Made by a program: the position numbers and the translations under genes. The notes beneath the pieces are model-generated. The model saw only the letters and a program-made list of their open reading frames with translations, had not been told where the DNA came from and did no database searches. Source: an uncultured Halomonas sp. (GTDB taxonomy: Bacteria; Pseudomonadota; Gammaproteobacteria; Pseudomonadales; Halomonadaceae). From it: a stretch of 64,000 nt of DNA. Below, in pieces: positions 36,139 to 44,865 of this stretch (within the stretch, counting starts at the first letter, position 1; every line of letters starts with the position of its first letter). The stretch covers positions 1-64,000 of the forward strand of contig NZ_CANMTQ010000003.1 of assembly GCF_947500835.1 (NCBI RefSeq), given 5' to 3'.

Positions 36139-36735
36139 ATGCCGATGTCCCCCTTCAAGAACACCCCCATCATTTCGTTAGCATTGTTGATTGCACTCAC
36201 TGCCGGGTGCGCCCAACAGCCCTCACCGCCGAGCGAGAGCGAGCAACTGGCGGCCGACTATCCCGATGCCAGTCAGATGACGGTGGCCAGCACTGATTCG
36301 ACCGTAATCGCCACGGGAATGGATCAGCCACGTCATGACGTGGCACCGGACGTTTACCGTGAGCACGACGCCTCGCGCATCGAGGTGATGCGGGGCGGCC
36401 GCTACGCCTTGGTAACGGCCAACGCTACACGCCAACAGCGTGATCTGCTCGAACAGTTCGTCGATGTCTCGATTCCTGCCTCGGTGAATCCGACCGTGGA
36501 AGATGGGCTGCGCTACATCCTTCAACACACAGGCTACGCACTCTGCGTGCCCCAGGGGCCGGCGCAGCGGATTCTGTACAGCCGGCCACTGCCGGCGGCG
36601 CACTTTCGACTGGGACCAATGCCGCTGCGCGAAGCGCTCCAGGTGCTGGCCGGACGAGCCTTCGAGGTTCAGGCCGATCCCATTGCCCGCATGATTTGCT
36701 ATCAGGTGCGCGATCAGCGCCTGGTCAAGGAGTAA
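36139..36735 (+). CDS. PilL-N-like ICE lipoprotein (TIGR03748 type)
   Basis: 198 aa. Lipoprotein signal with LTAGC near residue 25. The mature domain has DLLEQFVDVSIPASVNPTVEDGLRYILQHTGYALC and FRLGPMPLREALQVLAGRAFEVQADP, like the secretin-type PilL N-terminal/TIGR03748 proteins that open the transfer region of PFGI-1-type ICEs. Start is ATG 36139 or 36145. Confidence 0.84.
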   Translation: MPMSPFKNTPIISLALLIALTAGCAQQPSPPSESEQLAADYPDASQMTVASTDSTVIATGMDQPRHDVAPDVYREHDASRIEVMRGGRYALVTANATRQQRDLLEQFVDVSIPASVNPTVEDGLRYILQHTGYALCVPQGPAQRILYSRPLPAAHFRLGPMPLREALQVLAGRAFEVQADPIARMICYQVRDQRLVKE

Positions 36736-36738
36736 ATC

Positions 36739-37581
36739 ATGGCGACGGAACAGGAGAGGAATCAGGTACCACAGCAGCCCCAGGAGTCTCGGGAGCGTCC
36801 GAGTCAGTCATCTGCCGCGTCCGGGCAGGACGCACCGCGCCACGTGTCGCGTGATAACGCCCAACAGACGCGCAAAAGCCGTGCGCGTCTACGAGTCCTG
36901 GCGGGCGTGGCGGCCTTGGCGCTCGTCGCGATTCTGTTCGCCGTAGTGATGGCGGTCATGGGCGATGAAGCGAAGGAAGGCGGCCCCACCGTCGCGGTCC
37001 AGGTGCAGCAACAGCAGCGGCTGATCGATCAGCTGCGCGATGAGATAGAGGGGCTGCAACAGGCACGCGCCGAACGCAATGCCGATGCCCAGCAGCTGGA
37101 TACGCGACTTGATGCGCTAGGCGAACGCCTCGAGGCGCGGGAGGCGTACTCCCAGGATCTCGAGCGTCAACAGCTTCCCGATGCCGTGGCGTCGCTTTCC
37201 GAGCGGCTTGCGTCACTGTCCCGCTCGGTCGATGCGCGGTTCAACCTACTTGAGCCAGAAAGCGTGCTGCCGGCGATCTTCAGCGCGCCTACGCGCTCTG
37301 ACGACAAGTCGACGGACCAGGATGACAAGGCCGAGCCCAAACCCAAGCCAAAGCCAACGCGTCGATACACGCCGCCGTCACCGCCCTTCAGCGTTTCGGG
37401 TGTGGAGATGCGCGGAGGACAGCGCTATCTGGCCATCATGGTCGGCTCCGCCGGCCACTTGCGCGATATGCGCCTGGTCGGCGAAGGGCAGCGGATTGCC
37501 GGGTGGCGACTGAGCGCGATTCACAGCCACTCAGCGGCCTTCATCGTCAACGGCAGAACGGTCGTTGTGCGGATTCCTTGA
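36739..37581 (+). CDS. Membrane-anchored coiled-coil protein with PilP-like C-terminal domain
   Basis: 280 aa. A charged, Gln/Ser-rich cytoplasmic N-terminus (1-50), one membrane helix (about 52-73), a coiled coil rich in Gln/Arg/Leu (about 85-150), a Lys-Pro linker (KPKPKPTRRYTPPSPP), then a small beta domain (215-280) with IAGWRLSAIHSHSAAFIVNGRTVVV. This suits a periplasm-spanning scaffold of the conjugation channel; likeness to PilP is by pattern only. AAGGAG precedes ATG 36739. Confidence 0.7.
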   Translation: MATEQERNQVPQQPQESRERPSQSSAASGQDAPRHVSRDNAQQTRKSRARLRVLAGVAALALVAILFAVVMAVMGDEAKEGGPTVAVQVQQQQRLIDQLRDEIEGLQQARAERNADAQQLDTRLDALGERLEAREAYSQDLERQQLPDAVASLSERLASLSRSVDARFNLLEPESVLPAIFSAPTRSDDKSTDQDDKAEPKPKPKPTRRYTPPSPPFSVSGVEMRGGQRYLAIMVGSAGHLRDMRLVGEGQRIAGWRLSAIHSHSAAFIVNGRTVVVRIP

Positions 37582-37591
37582 GGAGAGACCC

Positions 37592-38305
37592 ATGACGAAC
37601 AGACGGACCTTGCCTTGCTCGCTCGCACTGACACTGCTCGTGGTGACCTCCGCCTGGGGGCAAGCGTCGTTGCATCAGGATACCCGCACCGAACAGACAC
37701 AGGTTGAACAAAGCCGTCAGCGCACCGCCAAGGCCTGGGGGCTAGATCAGCAGGAATACCGGCGCTATGAGGCAATCATGGCAGGACCGCGCGGCATCTG
37801 GTCGCCAAATCTGGATCCGCTCACTGCCTTGGGTCTGGAAGCTCGCAGCGAGGCTGAGCGACAGAAATACGCCGAGCAGCTGGTCAAGACCGAACGCCAG
37901 CGCGTCGAGGCGGAGCTCGCCTTCCAACGCGCCTATGACGCCGCCTGGCAGCGGCTCTATCCCGATGACATGCCCATCAATGCCTTCAGTACCAAAGGCG
38001 GTGTCGATGCGACTCAGTCGATCTTCGGTGGCAACCCCGAGACGCCATTGCAGCGGTTGAACGTTGTCGTGGCCCTTGAGGACTGTGCGCGCTGTGATGC
38101 CACGGTGACGCGGTTGCTGCGCAGTGGCACCGCCATGGATATCTGGATCGTCGATTCGGGCGGTGACGACCGTCGCATCCGCCAGTGGGCGGCAACGCTT
38201 GGCATCGCGCCCGAGCGGGTGCGTGCCGGGGATATCACGCTCAATCACGGGGGCACCCTGGACGTTGACCCGGTTGAGCTACCGCGCGTTGCGCCAAGGG
38301 GGTAG
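37592..38305 (+). CDS. TIGR03759-family ICE protein
   Basis: 237 aa with a signal peptide (about 1-24). Mature part: KAWGLDQQEYRRYEAIMAGPRGIWSPNLDPLTALGLEARSEAER and, after a helical stretch, LNVVVALEDCARCDATVTRLLRSGTAMDIWIVDSGGDDRRI, a thioredoxin-like portion with CxxC. TIGR03759 members sit at this place in the transfer region. GAGGAGAG precedes ATG 37592. Confidence 0.88.
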   Translation: MTNRRTLPCSLALTLLVVTSAWGQASLHQDTRTEQTQVEQSRQRTAKAWGLDQQEYRRYEAIMAGPRGIWSPNLDPLTALGLEARSEAERQKYAEQLVKTERQRVEAELAFQRAYDAAWQRLYPDDMPINAFSTKGGVDATQSIFGGNPETPLQRLNVVVALEDCARCDATVTRLLRSGTAMDIWIVDSGGDDRRIRQWAATLGIAPERVRAGDITLNHGGTLDVDPVELPRVAPRG

Positions 38306-38307
38306 TT

Positions 38308-39078
38308 ATGCGACGTGTGATCCGGGTACTGGCCGCGCTTGTCGGCGTTCTGATGACCGGGGCCGTTCACGCCGAGGCGCCAGATATTCCCTCGGCTTAC
38401 GTGGTGGCTGCCGAGGACAACGGCATACCGCCGGCGGTGCTGTACGCCGTGGCCATGACGGAATCGCAGATGTCGCTTGGGCATGCCGTGCGCCCCTGGC
38501 CCTGGACCTTGAACGTGGGCGGCAAGGGGTATCGCTACGACACACGAGATGATGCCTGCGCGGCACTGCGGGCATTCCTCAAGCAGACCCGGGTAGTGGA
38601 TGTCGGCATCGCCCAGATGAACGTGCGCTGGCAGACCCAGGTATTCGCACCCGGGAAACGCTTTGCCGACCCCTGCGCCGGGCTGGACCCTTACGCGAAT
38701 CTCGACGAAGCGGCGGCGGTGATTCGCCAGCACTATGACATTGCCGGTGACTGGGTGGCCGCTGCCGGGCGCTACCACCGACCGGCAGGCGGTGCGCCGG
38801 CCGCGCGCTATCGCGTCAAGGTCAGCGAGCAGCTTGACCGGCTAGGGGCGTCGCCATCGTTGGGGGAGCGCACGCCGGCGCTGATGGCGGCTCGCAAGGC
38901 CCCTGATCCGCCCCCTGCAACGCCCGCCGTTCCGGCAAATCCCACCGCCTCCACATCCACATCGAGCGAGAACATCACTTGGGTGACGCCATCGCCGCGC
39001 ACGCTCGAGGCCGGTGTTGCCTGGGTGACCCCAGCGCCGCGCCGCTGGATGGCGGAAACCGCTGTTGCCAGCCGCTGA
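38308..39078 (+). CDS. Lytic transglycosylase of the conjugation system
   Basis: 256 aa with a signal peptide (1-22). SLT domain (25-175) with catalytic Glu in AVAMTESQMS (E52) and the VVDVGIAQMNVRWQ and PYANLDEAAAVIRQHY motifs. It opens peptidoglycan for channel assembly. The C-terminal tail has a short repeat, ITWVTPSPR and VAWVTPAPR (about 226-250), perhaps a binding segment. Confidence 0.9.
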   Translation: MRRVIRVLAALVGVLMTGAVHAEAPDIPSAYVVAAEDNGIPPAVLYAVAMTESQMSLGHAVRPWPWTLNVGGKGYRYDTRDDACAALRAFLKQTRVVDVGIAQMNVRWQTQVFAPGKRFADPCAGLDPYANLDEAAAVIRQHYDIAGDWVAAAGRYHRPAGGAPAARYRVKVSEQLDRLGASPSLGERTPALMAARKAPDPPPATPAVPANPTASTSTSSENITWVTPSPRTLEAGVAWVTPAPRRWMAETAVASR

Positions 39079-39099
39079 CCCTTGATCAGGAGAATGTTC

Positions 39100-39675
39100 A
39101 TGAACGCGATCCATCGCTGCTGCCTCAGTGTCATGACGGGAGGTTTGCTGCTGTCCCTGACACCGTTTGTCCAGGCGCAGTCGGCCACGCGCCCGCCAGG
39201 CCTGCCTGAATTGACCGTGGTGGCCGATTACGGGGGGACGTCGACGCGACCCTATTTCGTCGCCATCAAGGGGGCCGGCGTCGATGAGGACGAGGGCTAT
39301 TCGCCCCGGATAGGAGCGTCCTCATCGCGAACACAGCCCTTTGGCGAACAGGACATGCTGCCGCTTGACAGTGAGCGCCTGACGCCGGGGCAGGTCGCCT
39401 CACGCACGCTCAACCTGCCCGGAGGGTTCACGCCATTCTTCATCATCGGTGACGACGATCTCTCCCGGCAGTGGCTGGCCCGTCGCGGCGATATCCTGCG
39501 CGACATGAACGCGGTGGGACTGGTGGTCCAGGTGCAGAACGCGGCGGCGCTCGAGGCGCTTCGCGACGAGGCGGCAGGGCTGGAACTGCGGCCTGTCTCG
39601 GGTGACGGTCTGGCCGAGCGGCTGGGTCTTGCGCACTATCCCGTGCTGATCGGTCCAGGCGGCATCGAGCAATGA
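39100..39675 (+). CDS. TIGR03765-family ICE protein
   Basis: 191 aa with a signal peptide (1-26, ending VQAQ). The mature part contains LTVVADYGGTSTRPYFVAIKG, LPLDSERLTPGQVASRTLNLPGGFTPFFIIGDDDLSRQWLARRGDIL and LAERLGLAHYPVLIGPGGIEQ, typical of TIGR03765 (PFL_4695 type). Upstream in-frame TTG 39082 and ATG 39094 are less well placed to CAGGAG at 39087. Confidence 0.88.
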   Translation: MNAIHRCCLSVMTGGLLLSLTPFVQAQSATRPPGLPELTVVADYGGTSTRPYFVAIKGAGVDEDEGYSPRIGASSSRTQPFGEQDMLPLDSERLTPGQVASRTLNLPGGFTPFFIIGDDDLSRQWLARRGDILRDMNAVGLVVQVQNAAALEALRDEAAGLELRPVSGDGLAERLGLAHYPVLIGPGGIEQ

Positions 39676-39733
39676 AGGTCATGGCCATGAGTATGACACT
39701 CGTCGCCCCGAGCACGTTACTGGAGAACGCCGC

Positions 39734-41887
39734 ATGAGCCGTCATCCGCTTGAATCGCTGCTGCGTCCGGCGGTGGAGCTTTATACCGTTGTCGTTTGTC
39801 TTGGCTGTGCCGTGGTGAGTCTCTATGCGCCCTGGTCGTTGGCCTTGACACCGAGTGTTGGCATTGTCACCGCGATCGGTTTTGCCGCCTTCGGCATCTG
39901 GCGGTTTCGCCAGGCCTGGGTCGTGCTGCGCTATCGGCGCAACATGCGCCGGTTGCCGCGCTACGCCTTGCCGGCACGCAAGGTGCCGGTGAGTCAGCGC
40001 AGTCTGTGGCTGGGCAAGGGCTTCAGGTGGCATGCCCGGCACACCCAGCGCCTGCATGAAGCCGCGCAGCCGGCCGCCGAGGCCTATGTACAGCCGAGCG
40101 TTTATTACCAGCAGGCGCGCCGCCTGGAGCAGCGCCTGGAAGGCGATACCCTGGGTCGGCACATCGCCGATGTACTGCGCTGGGATTCGTTCCTCAATCC
40201 GGTGCGTCCACTGCCGCCAGTGGGCGGACGTCCCGCGCTGCACGCCGTCGAATGGAACGAGCATGACGCCTGGATGCCGCTGGGCGAGCGGGTCGGGCAT
40301 ACCCTGGTCGAGGGCACGACCCGGGTGGGCAAGACGCGCCTGGAGGAGATTTTCATCACTCAGGACATTCATCGCGGCGACATCACGATCTGCTTCGATC
40401 CCAAGGGCGACGCCGATCTGATGATGCGCATGTACACCGAGGCGCACAAGGCCGGGCGCGCCGATGAGTTCTATATCTTCCACCTGGGCTGGCCCGATGT
40501 GTCCTGTCGCTACAACGCCGTGGGGCGCTTTTCGCGGCTGTCCGAGGTGCCGACCCGGGTGGCCGGGCAGCTGTCCGGCGAGGGTAACAGCGCCGCGTTT
40601 CGCCAGTTCGCCTGGCGGTTCGTCAACATCGTGGTCCGCGCGCGTCATGCCCTCGGCGAGCGGCCCAGCTACAGCCAGATTCTGGCGGACGTGGTGAACA
40701 TCGATGCACTGTTGATTCAGTACGTTCAGCAGACCCTGGAACTCAAGATGCCCGGCTCGAATCAGCAGATCACCGAGATTGAAGGCAAGCTCAATGACCG
40801 CAACACGCCGCGCAACATGCAGGGGCGTCACAAGCGCGTGGCGGCGATCGTGCAGTACCTGCAACAGCCAGAGGTGATCGAGGCCTTGACCGATCCGGTT
40901 CTGGACGGGCTGCTCAGTGCCGTGCGCTATGACAAGACCTACTTTGACAAGATCGTGGCGTCGCTGCTGCCGCTGCTCGAAAAGCTGACCAGTGGCAAGA
41001 TCGCGGAGCTATTGAGCCCTGATTACGACGACATCGAGGACACGCGGCCGATCATCGATTGGCAGCAGATCATACGCAAGCGCGGCATCGTCTACGTGGG
41101 ACTTGATGCGCTCTCGGATTTCGAGGTGGCTCAGGCGGTGGGCAACTCGATGTTCGCCGATCTCGTCTCGGTGGCCGGACATATCTACAAGTTCGGGTCC
41201 GAGGATGGGTTGCCGGATGGCGATTCTGGCAGGAGCAAGAAGCTGGCGATCAATCTGCACTGCGACGAGTTCAACGAGCTGATGGGGGATGAGTTCATTC
41301 CGCTGATCAACAAGGGCGGCGGGGCAGGTATCCAGGTGACGGCCTATACCCAGACGCTATCCGACATCGAGGCTCGCATCGGCTCGGCGGCCAAGGCCGG
41401 GCAGGTCATTGGCAACTTCAACACCCTGATCATGCTGCGAGTGCGCGAGGAGCGCACCGCACGACTGCTCACGGATCAGCTACCCAAGGTCAATGTGTCG
41501 ACGCGGCTGATGGTGTCCATGGCCAGCGACAACGCCGATGTCAGCAGCGACCAGGACTTCTCGAGCTCAGCGGGAGATCGGATCGGCACCGAGTCGGTGG
41601 ACATGCTCGTACCCAATGACATCATCAATCTACCCAAGGGTCAGGCGTTCGCGCTGCTCGAGGGCGGACAGCTGTGGAAGATCCGCATGCCGCTGCCCTT
41701 GCCGGACAAGACCGAGGACGTGCCACGGGATGTTGCCGACATCGCCGCGCGCATGCGCGCCAAGTACAGCACCGGCGATCAATGGTGGGAGGGGGTGATG
41801 CCGCCGCCGATCGATCTTGATTTTGTATTGCCGCCCCAGGCGGCGTCTTCCCAGGGTCATGAGGAGATGCGTCATGGCCAGAACTGA
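39734..41887 (+). CDS. traD: Type IV coupling protein TraD (PFGI-1 class)
   Basis: 717 aa. Two N-terminal membrane helices (about 15-60), then a VirD4-type ATPase: Walker A GTTRVGKT (194-201), FDPKGDADLMMRMYTEA, and Walker B-like HCDEFNELM. It brings the relaxosome to the secretion channel. It also has the ICE-specific FSSSAGDRIGTESVDMLVPNDIINLPKGQAFALLEGGQLWKIRMP C-terminal region. Its end overlaps the next gene by 14 bases. Confidence 0.94.
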   Translation: MSRHPLESLLRPAVELYTVVVCLGCAVVSLYAPWSLALTPSVGIVTAIGFAAFGIWRFRQAWVVLRYRRNMRRLPRYALPARKVPVSQRSLWLGKGFRWHARHTQRLHEAAQPAAEAYVQPSVYYQQARRLEQRLEGDTLGRHIADVLRWDSFLNPVRPLPPVGGRPALHAVEWNEHDAWMPLGERVGHTLVEGTTRVGKTRLEEIFITQDIHRGDITICFDPKGDADLMMRMYTEAHKAGRADEFYIFHLGWPDVSCRYNAVGRFSRLSEVPTRVAGQLSGEGNSAAFRQFAWRFVNIVVRARHALGERPSYSQILADVVNIDALLIQYVQQTLELKMPGSNQQITEIEGKLNDRNTPRNMQGRHKRVAAIVQYLQQPEVIEALTDPVLDGLLSAVRYDKTYFDKIVASLLPLLEKLTSGKIAELLSPDYDDIEDTRPIIDWQQIIRKRGIVYVGLDALSDFEVAQAVGNSMFADLVSVAGHIYKFGSEDGLPDGDSGRSKKLAINLHCDEFNELMGDEFIPLINKGGGAGIQVTAYTQTLSDIEARIGSAAKAGQVIGNFNTLIMLRVREERTARLLTDQLPKVNVSTRLMVSMASDNADVSSDQDFSSSAGDRIGTESVDMLVPNDIINLPKGQAFALLEGGQLWKIRMPLPLPDKTEDVPRDVADIAARMRAKYSTGDQWWEGVMPPPIDLDFVLPPQAASSQGHEEMRHGQN

Positions 41888-42578
41888 GGCTCCGGCGCAG
41901 CGCGCCGAGAAAAAGCGCAGCGGCATCATTGGCACGCTTATCAAGCTGCCGTTCACGCTGCTGTGGATCCTGGTGATCTCGATCATCTGCTCGATCGCCA
42001 TCGAGTGGACAGGTATCTATTTCGACTGGTTCCGCCAGGCCGGTGCCGAACACGCCCGTCAGACCATGGTGGCGGAGATGGGCTATCTGGACAGCCAGTT
42101 CAGCCGCTCGCTGCTGGTGTCGTCGCCGGTCACGTTTGCCACCCAGGTAGTGGAGACCGGCTACGAATGGGCCTTCGTCAAGACAGGCATTGTCGGCTGG
42201 ATCGAGCGCGGGGCGGATAGCGTCGGCTGGACGGCCACGATCAGAACCTATCTGCAGGCCGCGATGTTCGTCACGCTGATGACGTTGACGCGCTGCGTGA
42301 TTTTGATGTTGACGTCCCCGCTGTTCATTCTGGCGGCGATCGTGGGGTTCACTGACGGCCTGGTCTGTCGCGACCTGCGCCGCTTCGGCGCGGGCCGCGA
42401 ATCGGCGTTCGTCTATCATCATGCCAAGCGCGCGGTGACGCCGATCTTTCTGACCGCCTGGCTGATCTATCTATCGCTGCCGTTCTCGATCCATCCCAAT
42501 CTGTTCCTGCTGCCCTGCGCGTTGTTGTTCGGATTGATGATTGCCATCGCCACAGCGAGCTTCAAGAAGTATCTCTGA
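41874..42578 (+). CDS. TIGR03747-family ICE membrane protein
   Basis: 234 aa with about four membrane segments: residues about 22-42 (FTLLWILVISIICSIAIEW), 125-150, 155-175 and 200-228. Fits the TIGR03747 integrating element membrane proteins encoded next to TraD. ATG 41874 has GAGGAG upstream. A terminator-like hairpin follows. Confidence 0.87.
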   Translation: MARTEAPAQRAEKKRSGIIGTLIKLPFTLLWILVISIICSIAIEWTGIYFDWFRQAGAEHARQTMVAEMGYLDSQFSRSLLVSSPVTFATQVVETGYEWAFVKTGIVGWIERGADSVGWTATIRTYLQAAMFVTLMTLTRCVILMLTSPLFILAAIVGFTDGLVCRDLRRFGAGRESAFVYHHAKRAVTPIFLTAWLIYLSLPFSIHPNLFLLPCALLFGLMIAIATASFKKYL

Positions 42579-42613
42579 GCCAGCGTCACGGTAAGCCGGC
42601 GCAGCTTGTCTAC

Positions 42614-42639
42614 ATAGCCCCGCGGCGCGGGGCTATTTG
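42614..42639 (+). terminator. Terminator-like hairpin after the traD unit
   Basis: ATAGCCCCGC (42614-42623), loop GGC, GCGGGGCTAT (42627-42636), then TT and a short T-poor run. The stem is strong, the U-tract weak. It separates the traD unit from the unit starting with operator motif copy 5. Confidence 0.7.
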
Positions 42640-42672
42640 ATGACGAGGTTCAAGAATGCCCCGCGTTTTTGC

Positions 42673-42684
42673 TTAACGTTTCTA
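42673..42684 (+). promoter_or_regulatory. ICE operator-like motif, copy 5
   Basis: TTAACGTTTCTA followed by GCTGATCCCGCC. It ends 67 bases before the RAQPRD gene start and follows a terminator-like hairpin. Confidence 0.62.
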
Positions 42685-42751
42685 GCTGATCCCGCCCTCT
42701 TGTCGTCCGACCATGAAGCCATGTCGTCACCACTCACGACAGGACTTCATC

Positions 42752-43126
42752 ATGACGCTGTGCCATTGCACCTTCTTTTTCTTCGACAAGCGCTTTCCCG
42801 TCGCGGTGTCCTTGCTCCTGGGGATGATCCTGACGGGCACGGCCTCGATCTCGGTTCAGGCCGACGACATCGACGAGATTCAGCGCCGCGACCTGGCTCT
42901 GATCCAGACCCAGATCGAGCAGATCAAGGTCGTCGTCGATCGCGTCGATGCCCGTCAACGCCAGGCCGATCCCACCATGACGCGACTTTATTTCGATATT
43001 CCCCGCCTACGGGCGGATCTCGACTCGATCACCACCGGCATCGATACCTATCTCGCCCCGGCGCGACGCCTGCCGCGTCAACCGTCGCCGCTTGACGGCG
43101 ACTATCTCGACGATCGGGGGCAGTGA
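42752..43126 (+). CDS. RAQPRD-family ICE protein
   Basis: 124 aa, exported (signal about residues 1-38). RRDLALIQTQIEQIKVVVDRVDARQRQADPTMTRLYFDIPRLRADLDSI is the TIGR01690 (RAQPRD) pattern, with the name-giving motif seen here as ARQRQADPT. First of the second transfer unit. The stop overlaps the next start (TGATG). Confidence 0.87.
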   Translation: MTLCHCTFFFFDKRFPVAVSLLLGMILTGTASISVQADDIDEIQRRDLALIQTQIEQIKVVVDRVDARQRQADPTMTRLYFDIPRLRADLDSITTGIDTYLAPARRLPRQPSPLDGDYLDDRGQ

Positions 43127-43341
43127 TGGAGGCCTTTCAGGCGGGATCCGGCATGGAGGGACAGGCGATGTCCCTGCTCATCGCCGGGGTGGGCTGCACT
43201 ATGGCGCTGCTGGTCGCCGCCTGGATTTTATTGTCGGCCTATCGCGGCTACGCCAAGCAGCGCATCGATGGCGACCTGTTTTCGACGGTGGGCGTGAAGG
43301 CATTGCTGCTGGTGTTACTGCTTTTCTGGCTGTTCCTGTGA
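43126..43341 (+). CDS. TIGR03758-family small membrane protein
   Basis: 71 aa with two membrane helices (about 18-40 and 52-70). Fits TIGR03758/DUF3262 at this position of the ICE transfer cluster. The start is ATG 43126, inside the TGATG overlap with the RAQPRD gene. Confidence 0.85.
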   Translation: MEAFQAGSGMEGQAMSLLIAGVGCTMALLVAAWILLSAYRGYAKQRIDGDLFSTVGVKALLLVLLLFWLFL

Positions 43342-43450
43342 CGGGATCGGCCACACGAGCCCGCCCTGGGCAGCGCAATCAGGGCAATACGCGGATCCAC
43401 GAGGATCCATTACCGCAACGTGCAATACCGCATCAGTAAGGAATCGTGAC

Positions 43451-43825
43451 ATGACACATCAAACGCTTTTGAACCGCTCATCCCGTCTGCTCACACAGAC
43501 CTGTCAGCGCCTGGCCGTGATGGCAAGCGCTGTCGTCCCAGGCATGGCCATGGCCGAATTGCCGACACTTGAGCAGCCCTCGCAAGGCGGAGACGGCATC
43601 CTTGGCACCGCCCAGGGCTATGTGTACGACGCCGGTATTTTTGCCGGGCTCTTGATCTGTACGGTGGCCTTTATCTGGATAGCGGTCGCCTGTCTGGGCT
43701 CGTTCAACGAGGCCAGGCAGCGAGGCGCATGGGGCAGCTTCGGCGCGACCTTTTTCGTTGGCATCGGACTGCTTCTGGTCATCATCTGGCTCGCCACCCA
43801 GGCCGGGGAAATTCTGGTCGCATAA
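43451..43825 (+). CDS. TIGR03745-family ICE membrane protein (pilin-like)
   Basis: 124 aa. Signal peptide (about 1-37, AVVPGMAMA), then two membrane helices (ICTVAFIWIAVACLGSF and FFVGIGLLLVIIWLA). DUF2976/TIGR03745 proteins have a TraA/VirB2-like layout and may be the pilus subunit, which is inference. AAGGAATC precedes ATG 43451. Confidence 0.86.
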   Translation: MTHQTLLNRSSRLLTQTCQRLAVMASAVVPGMAMAELPTLEQPSQGGDGILGTAQGYVYDAGIFAGLLICTVAFIWIAVACLGSFNEARQRGAWGSFGATFFVGIGLLLVIIWLATQAGEILVA

Positions 43826-43837
43826 GGAGGTATTGCC

Positions 43838-44215
43838 ATGGCAAGCATCGAGTTCATTCCTCGGCGTATCAACGATCCCCCGGTGGTCTTTCGCGGCATG
43901 ACCATGCGCGAGGTCGCCACGGTGGCGATCGCCGGTTTCTCGGCCGGTCTGCTGCCAGGGATCGTTCTGGCATTTCTCACCGGCGAGATTGCCATGGCAC
44001 CCACCGTGGCGGTAGTGATCGCGATCCTGTTGCTGGGGATTGGCGGCACCATCATGCGCCGGCTCCGGCGGGGCCGGCCATCCTCGCTTCTGTATCGCCA
44101 GATCACCTACACGCTAGCCGCCCAGGGCATAGTGCTGGGCGATGAGCGTCTGATTACCCGTTCGGGTGTCTACCGCACCGGGCGCGAGCCCCGCGAACCG
44201 GGAGGCCTGCGATGA
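43838..44215 (+). CDS. TIGR03750-family conjugal transfer protein (TraL/VirB3-like)
   Basis: 125 aa. A short N-terminal part ASIEFIPRRINDPPVVFRGMTMREVATVAIAGF, two membrane helices (to about 75), and a basic cytoplasmic tail (RRLRRGRPSSLLYRQITY). The size and layout fit VirB3/TraL-type proteins. AAGGAGG precedes ATG 43838. It overlaps the next gene by 4 bases. Confidence 0.88.
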   Translation: MASIEFIPRRINDPPVVFRGMTMREVATVAIAGFSAGLLPGIVLAFLTGEIAMAPTVAVVIAILLLGIGGTIMRRLRRGRPSSLLYRQITYTLAAQGIVLGDERLITRSGVYRTGREPREPGGLR

Positions 44216-44865
44216 GCCGTCTACGCAATGCGCTGGGCGCACGGGATGCCCATATCACCACGCTGAGAGGCGTTATCGTGGCACTGCTCATCGGTTGTGG
44301 CGCGCTGTGGTACGGCTGGCAGAGCGAGCCGAAGAACTTGACCATCTCCATTCCCCCGGACCTGCGCACCGGCTCGACCCAGAAGTGGTGGGAAAAGCCG
44401 CCTTCGGCGGTCTATGCCTTTGCCATCTATGTCTGGCAACAGCTCAATCGCTGGCCCGCTGATGGTGAAAATGACTACCAGCGCAACATCTATGCCTATT
44501 CGCCGTTTCTCACGCCGTCCTGCGAGGAAGAGCTTAACGAGGATTATCGCGCGCGCCTTGCACGCAAGGAGCTGGAACAGCGTGAGCGCAGTGTCTTCGA
44601 GATTCCCGGGCGCGGCTTCAACCCGGAGCCGGGCGGTCCCGGCTCGGTGGAAATCGTTTCCCGTGACGAGTGGATCGTGAATCTCGATCTTGCCGTCGAG
44701 GAGACCTACGCCGGCACCCCGATCCGCAACGTCTATCGACGTTTTCCGCTACGCGTCGTGCGCGCCGATGACGATCCCGAGGGCAACCCCTGGGGCATGA
44801 AGATCGATTGTCTGGCCCGCGCGTCTCAGCGCCTGGAAATCCCGCAAGAGGAGGACGATTCATGA
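44212..44865 (+). CDS. TIGR03746-family ICE protein (TraE/VirB5-8-like)
   Basis: 217 aa. One N-terminal membrane helix (about 22-40), then a periplasmic domain with LTISIPPDLRTGSTQKWWEKPPSAVYAFAIYVWQQLNRWPADGENDYQRN. DUF2895 family. The topology matches VirB8/TraE-type channel proteins. It overlaps the neighbours on both sides by 4 bases. Confidence 0.88.
   Translation: MSRLRNALGARDAHITTLRGVIVALLIGCGALWYGWQSEPKNLTISIPPDLRTGSTQKWWEKPPSAVYAFAIYVWQQLNRWPADGENDYQRNIYAYSPFLTPSCEEELNEDYRARLARKELEQRERSVFEIPGRGFNPEPGGPGSVEIVSRDEWIVNLDLAVEETYAGTPIRNVYRRFPLRVVRADDDPEGNPWGMKIDCLARASQRLEIPQEEDDS

Noticed and set aside
39443..40864. 473-codon minus-strand reading frame
   Set aside because: It is antisense to the TIGR03765 and traD genes, which are clearly real.
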